Part shown: positions 62,866-64,000 of the stretch, one piece after another | Layout of the letters: each line of letters opens with the position of its first letter | Numbering within the stretch: the stretch's first letter is position 1 | NCBI GenBank assembly: GCA_037954325.1 | Contig: JBBMNZ010000013.1 | Location: 10,474,501-10,538,500, forward strand | Length of the DNA stretch: 64,000 nucleotides | Source: Fistularia commersonii | Lineage: Eukaryota; Chordata; Actinopteri; Syngnathiformes; Fistulariidae | Direction of reading: 5' to 3' | The notes under the pieces: generated by a model | Told to the model about the DNA's origin: nothing | Databases searched by the model: none | The model's input: only the letters and a program-made list of their open reading frames with translations | Program-made: the position numbers and the translations under genes

Positions 62866-64000
62866 CTGTAACACACCAGTATCTTAAGGCTGATGATATG
62901 GTTGGAGCAAATCAGTCTGTCAATCTGTTTTAATCCACTGATTTTAAATAGAATGGTTTTTGAATGTCAGTATATTTACTTGGGATTTCAGTATGCAATT
63001 ATTTCTTCCTTTATAGCTCCAATGTCATATTGAAACTGTATCTTGCTTCTTGCACGGTGCCCTTTGGAGGTCCCTCGTGTGTTGGAAAAAGTCTTCTCTT
63101 CACCATTTTACAGCATCTGGTTCCCATCCTGCTCACCCTAGGTTAAGATTAAACCATCTTGAGTTTCCAGCTGCCAGAGAGCTTGTTCCAGTGGCTGTAA
63201 AACCTAAATGATTCATCAGTTTATGGCTACAGTCATGCAGAATGCATAGCCTCCAGCCTTCTATGTTTATTTCACTCACCAATAGACAATAGACAGAACT
63301 AAAGACAAACTGTTGGACTTAATTTGATTCCTCAAGACCTCACAGCTGCGTCAGCATCATCTTTATATTTGTGCTTGTTTAATGTATTCCTCTCTACTTT
63401 GGGATTACCCTGGGTATCTCAAATCACTTCTACAAGGAAATGTATTTTCTGTAGGTTTTGTTTTGTAGTTAAGGAATCTTTTTTTTTTTCCTCTCTAAGC
63501 ACTTTCAGTGAAACAAGCAAGTGGGATATAACAATGTCCTTAAACTCTTTGTCCACTGCATTTGCTCCCCTAAGTAGAATCACACAAGTTGTCATTCATT
63601 ATTCCAGAACCCACATTCTCTATTTCCTGGTGCAAATCATTTGCACTCATTATCCTCGCGGGCGCCTCATATTTCTTCAACAGCATTCGACAGTGTCACT
63701 GTTTAGGCTTACTTCTGTTTCCCATTGATGACTTTAACTTTGTACCAGAGCCGGCAATGGGCTAAAACTGTATTGCAGTTCTGATGTGCATATGGCAGAG
63801 AATTTAATTGGGCTTTGAGAAAATTAATCAAAATAGTTTAGGCTCATTTTACAGGTACATTCCAATCCACCTTTTGTAATATTCTAAATTAATTATGAAT
63901 TTCTACCATAGTGTAGATGTAACACTATTAAGGTTTTTTTGTAAGTATGTACTGCTGGCTAAGAAAGGCATAGTTTAATAACTTTTACAATGATCCACAT

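Larger units (their letters stand above)
58965..64000. other. Spacer to window end, no gene seen
   Basis: No recognised exon on either strand. The minus frame 59552-59316 (78 codons, ending DVFNVLDKDAK) and the plus frame 60780-61073 lack family resemblance and convincing splice context. If this fish keeps the human order, ctbp1 would come next; no ctbp1 exon is visible. Confidence 0.45.

Noticed and set aside
39730..64000. ctbp1 exons expected from human gene order
   Set aside because: No frame shows CtBP dehydrogenase-fold motifs; none can be supported.

Overview
This window is vertebrate nuclear DNA, almost certainly from a teleost fish. It has spliced genes with GT-AG introns, AT-rich spacers, many CA/GT and tetranucleotide microsatellites, and interspersed repeats of types common in teleost genomes (tRNA-headed SINE-like elements, non-LTR retrotransposon pieces, a pogo-like DNA transposon fragment). 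The species cannot be named from the sequence. Nothing suggests bacterial, plasmid or viral origin, and there is no CRISPR array or operon.

Four protein-coding genes are recognisable. (1) The last coding exon and 3' end of fgfrl1 (+ strand, 288-712, 3'UTR to about 1055) encode the transmembrane segment and the His-rich tail. (2) rnf212 (- strand, coding 25136 down to 18945, 11 exons) encodes a RING/coiled-coil meiotic SUMO-ligase-type protein. (3) A p24-family gene, most likely tmed11 (- strand, 28163 down to 26364, 5 exons, 214 aa), has an intact reading frame. (4) spon2/mindin (- strand, 37423 down to 32253, 5 coding exons, 338 aa) has a predicted untranslated first exon and a TATA-like promoter near 39.57-39.72 kb. 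The order and strands fgfrl1(+), rnf212(-), tmed11(-), spon2(-) match human 4p16.3 (FGFRL1, RNF212, TMED11P, SPON2). All splice phases in the three minus-strand models close without a frameshift; the last two rnf212 exons are the least certain part.

The four proteins do not form one pathway. They are a decoy/adaptor-type FGF receptor, a meiotic crossover factor, an early-secretory-pathway cargo receptor and a secreted matrix/innate-immunity protein. The block is a conserved neighbourhood, not a functional cluster.

The rest is non-coding. From 1.06 to 18.8 kb lies the spacer between the convergent fgfrl1 and rnf212, with a 374-bp TCTA/TCTG/TTTC array, a long GT tract, a pogo-like remnant (10.3-10.7 kb), an RTE-like LINE 3' fragment (14.4-15.0 kb) and SINE-like copies (5.5 and 16.6 kb). 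From 39.7 to 64 kb there is a spacer of about 24 kb with no exon I can recognise. It holds a decayed RTE-like element (45.9-47.0 kb), a truncated SINE with a GGAT tail (47.0-47.3 kb), a decayed LINE endonuclease region (48.3-49.7 kb), a tRNA-like SINE (53.0-53.2 kb), a directly repeated 74-bp unit (52.2-52.35 kb) and one repeat nested in another (58.4-59.0 kb).

I found no clear undescribed system. The points most worth a second look are the intact tmed11 frame (a pseudogene in human), the CRE and TCTCGCGA motifs upstream of rnf212, the CA tract that encodes part of the fgfrl1 His-rich tail, and the 74-bp duplicated unit.
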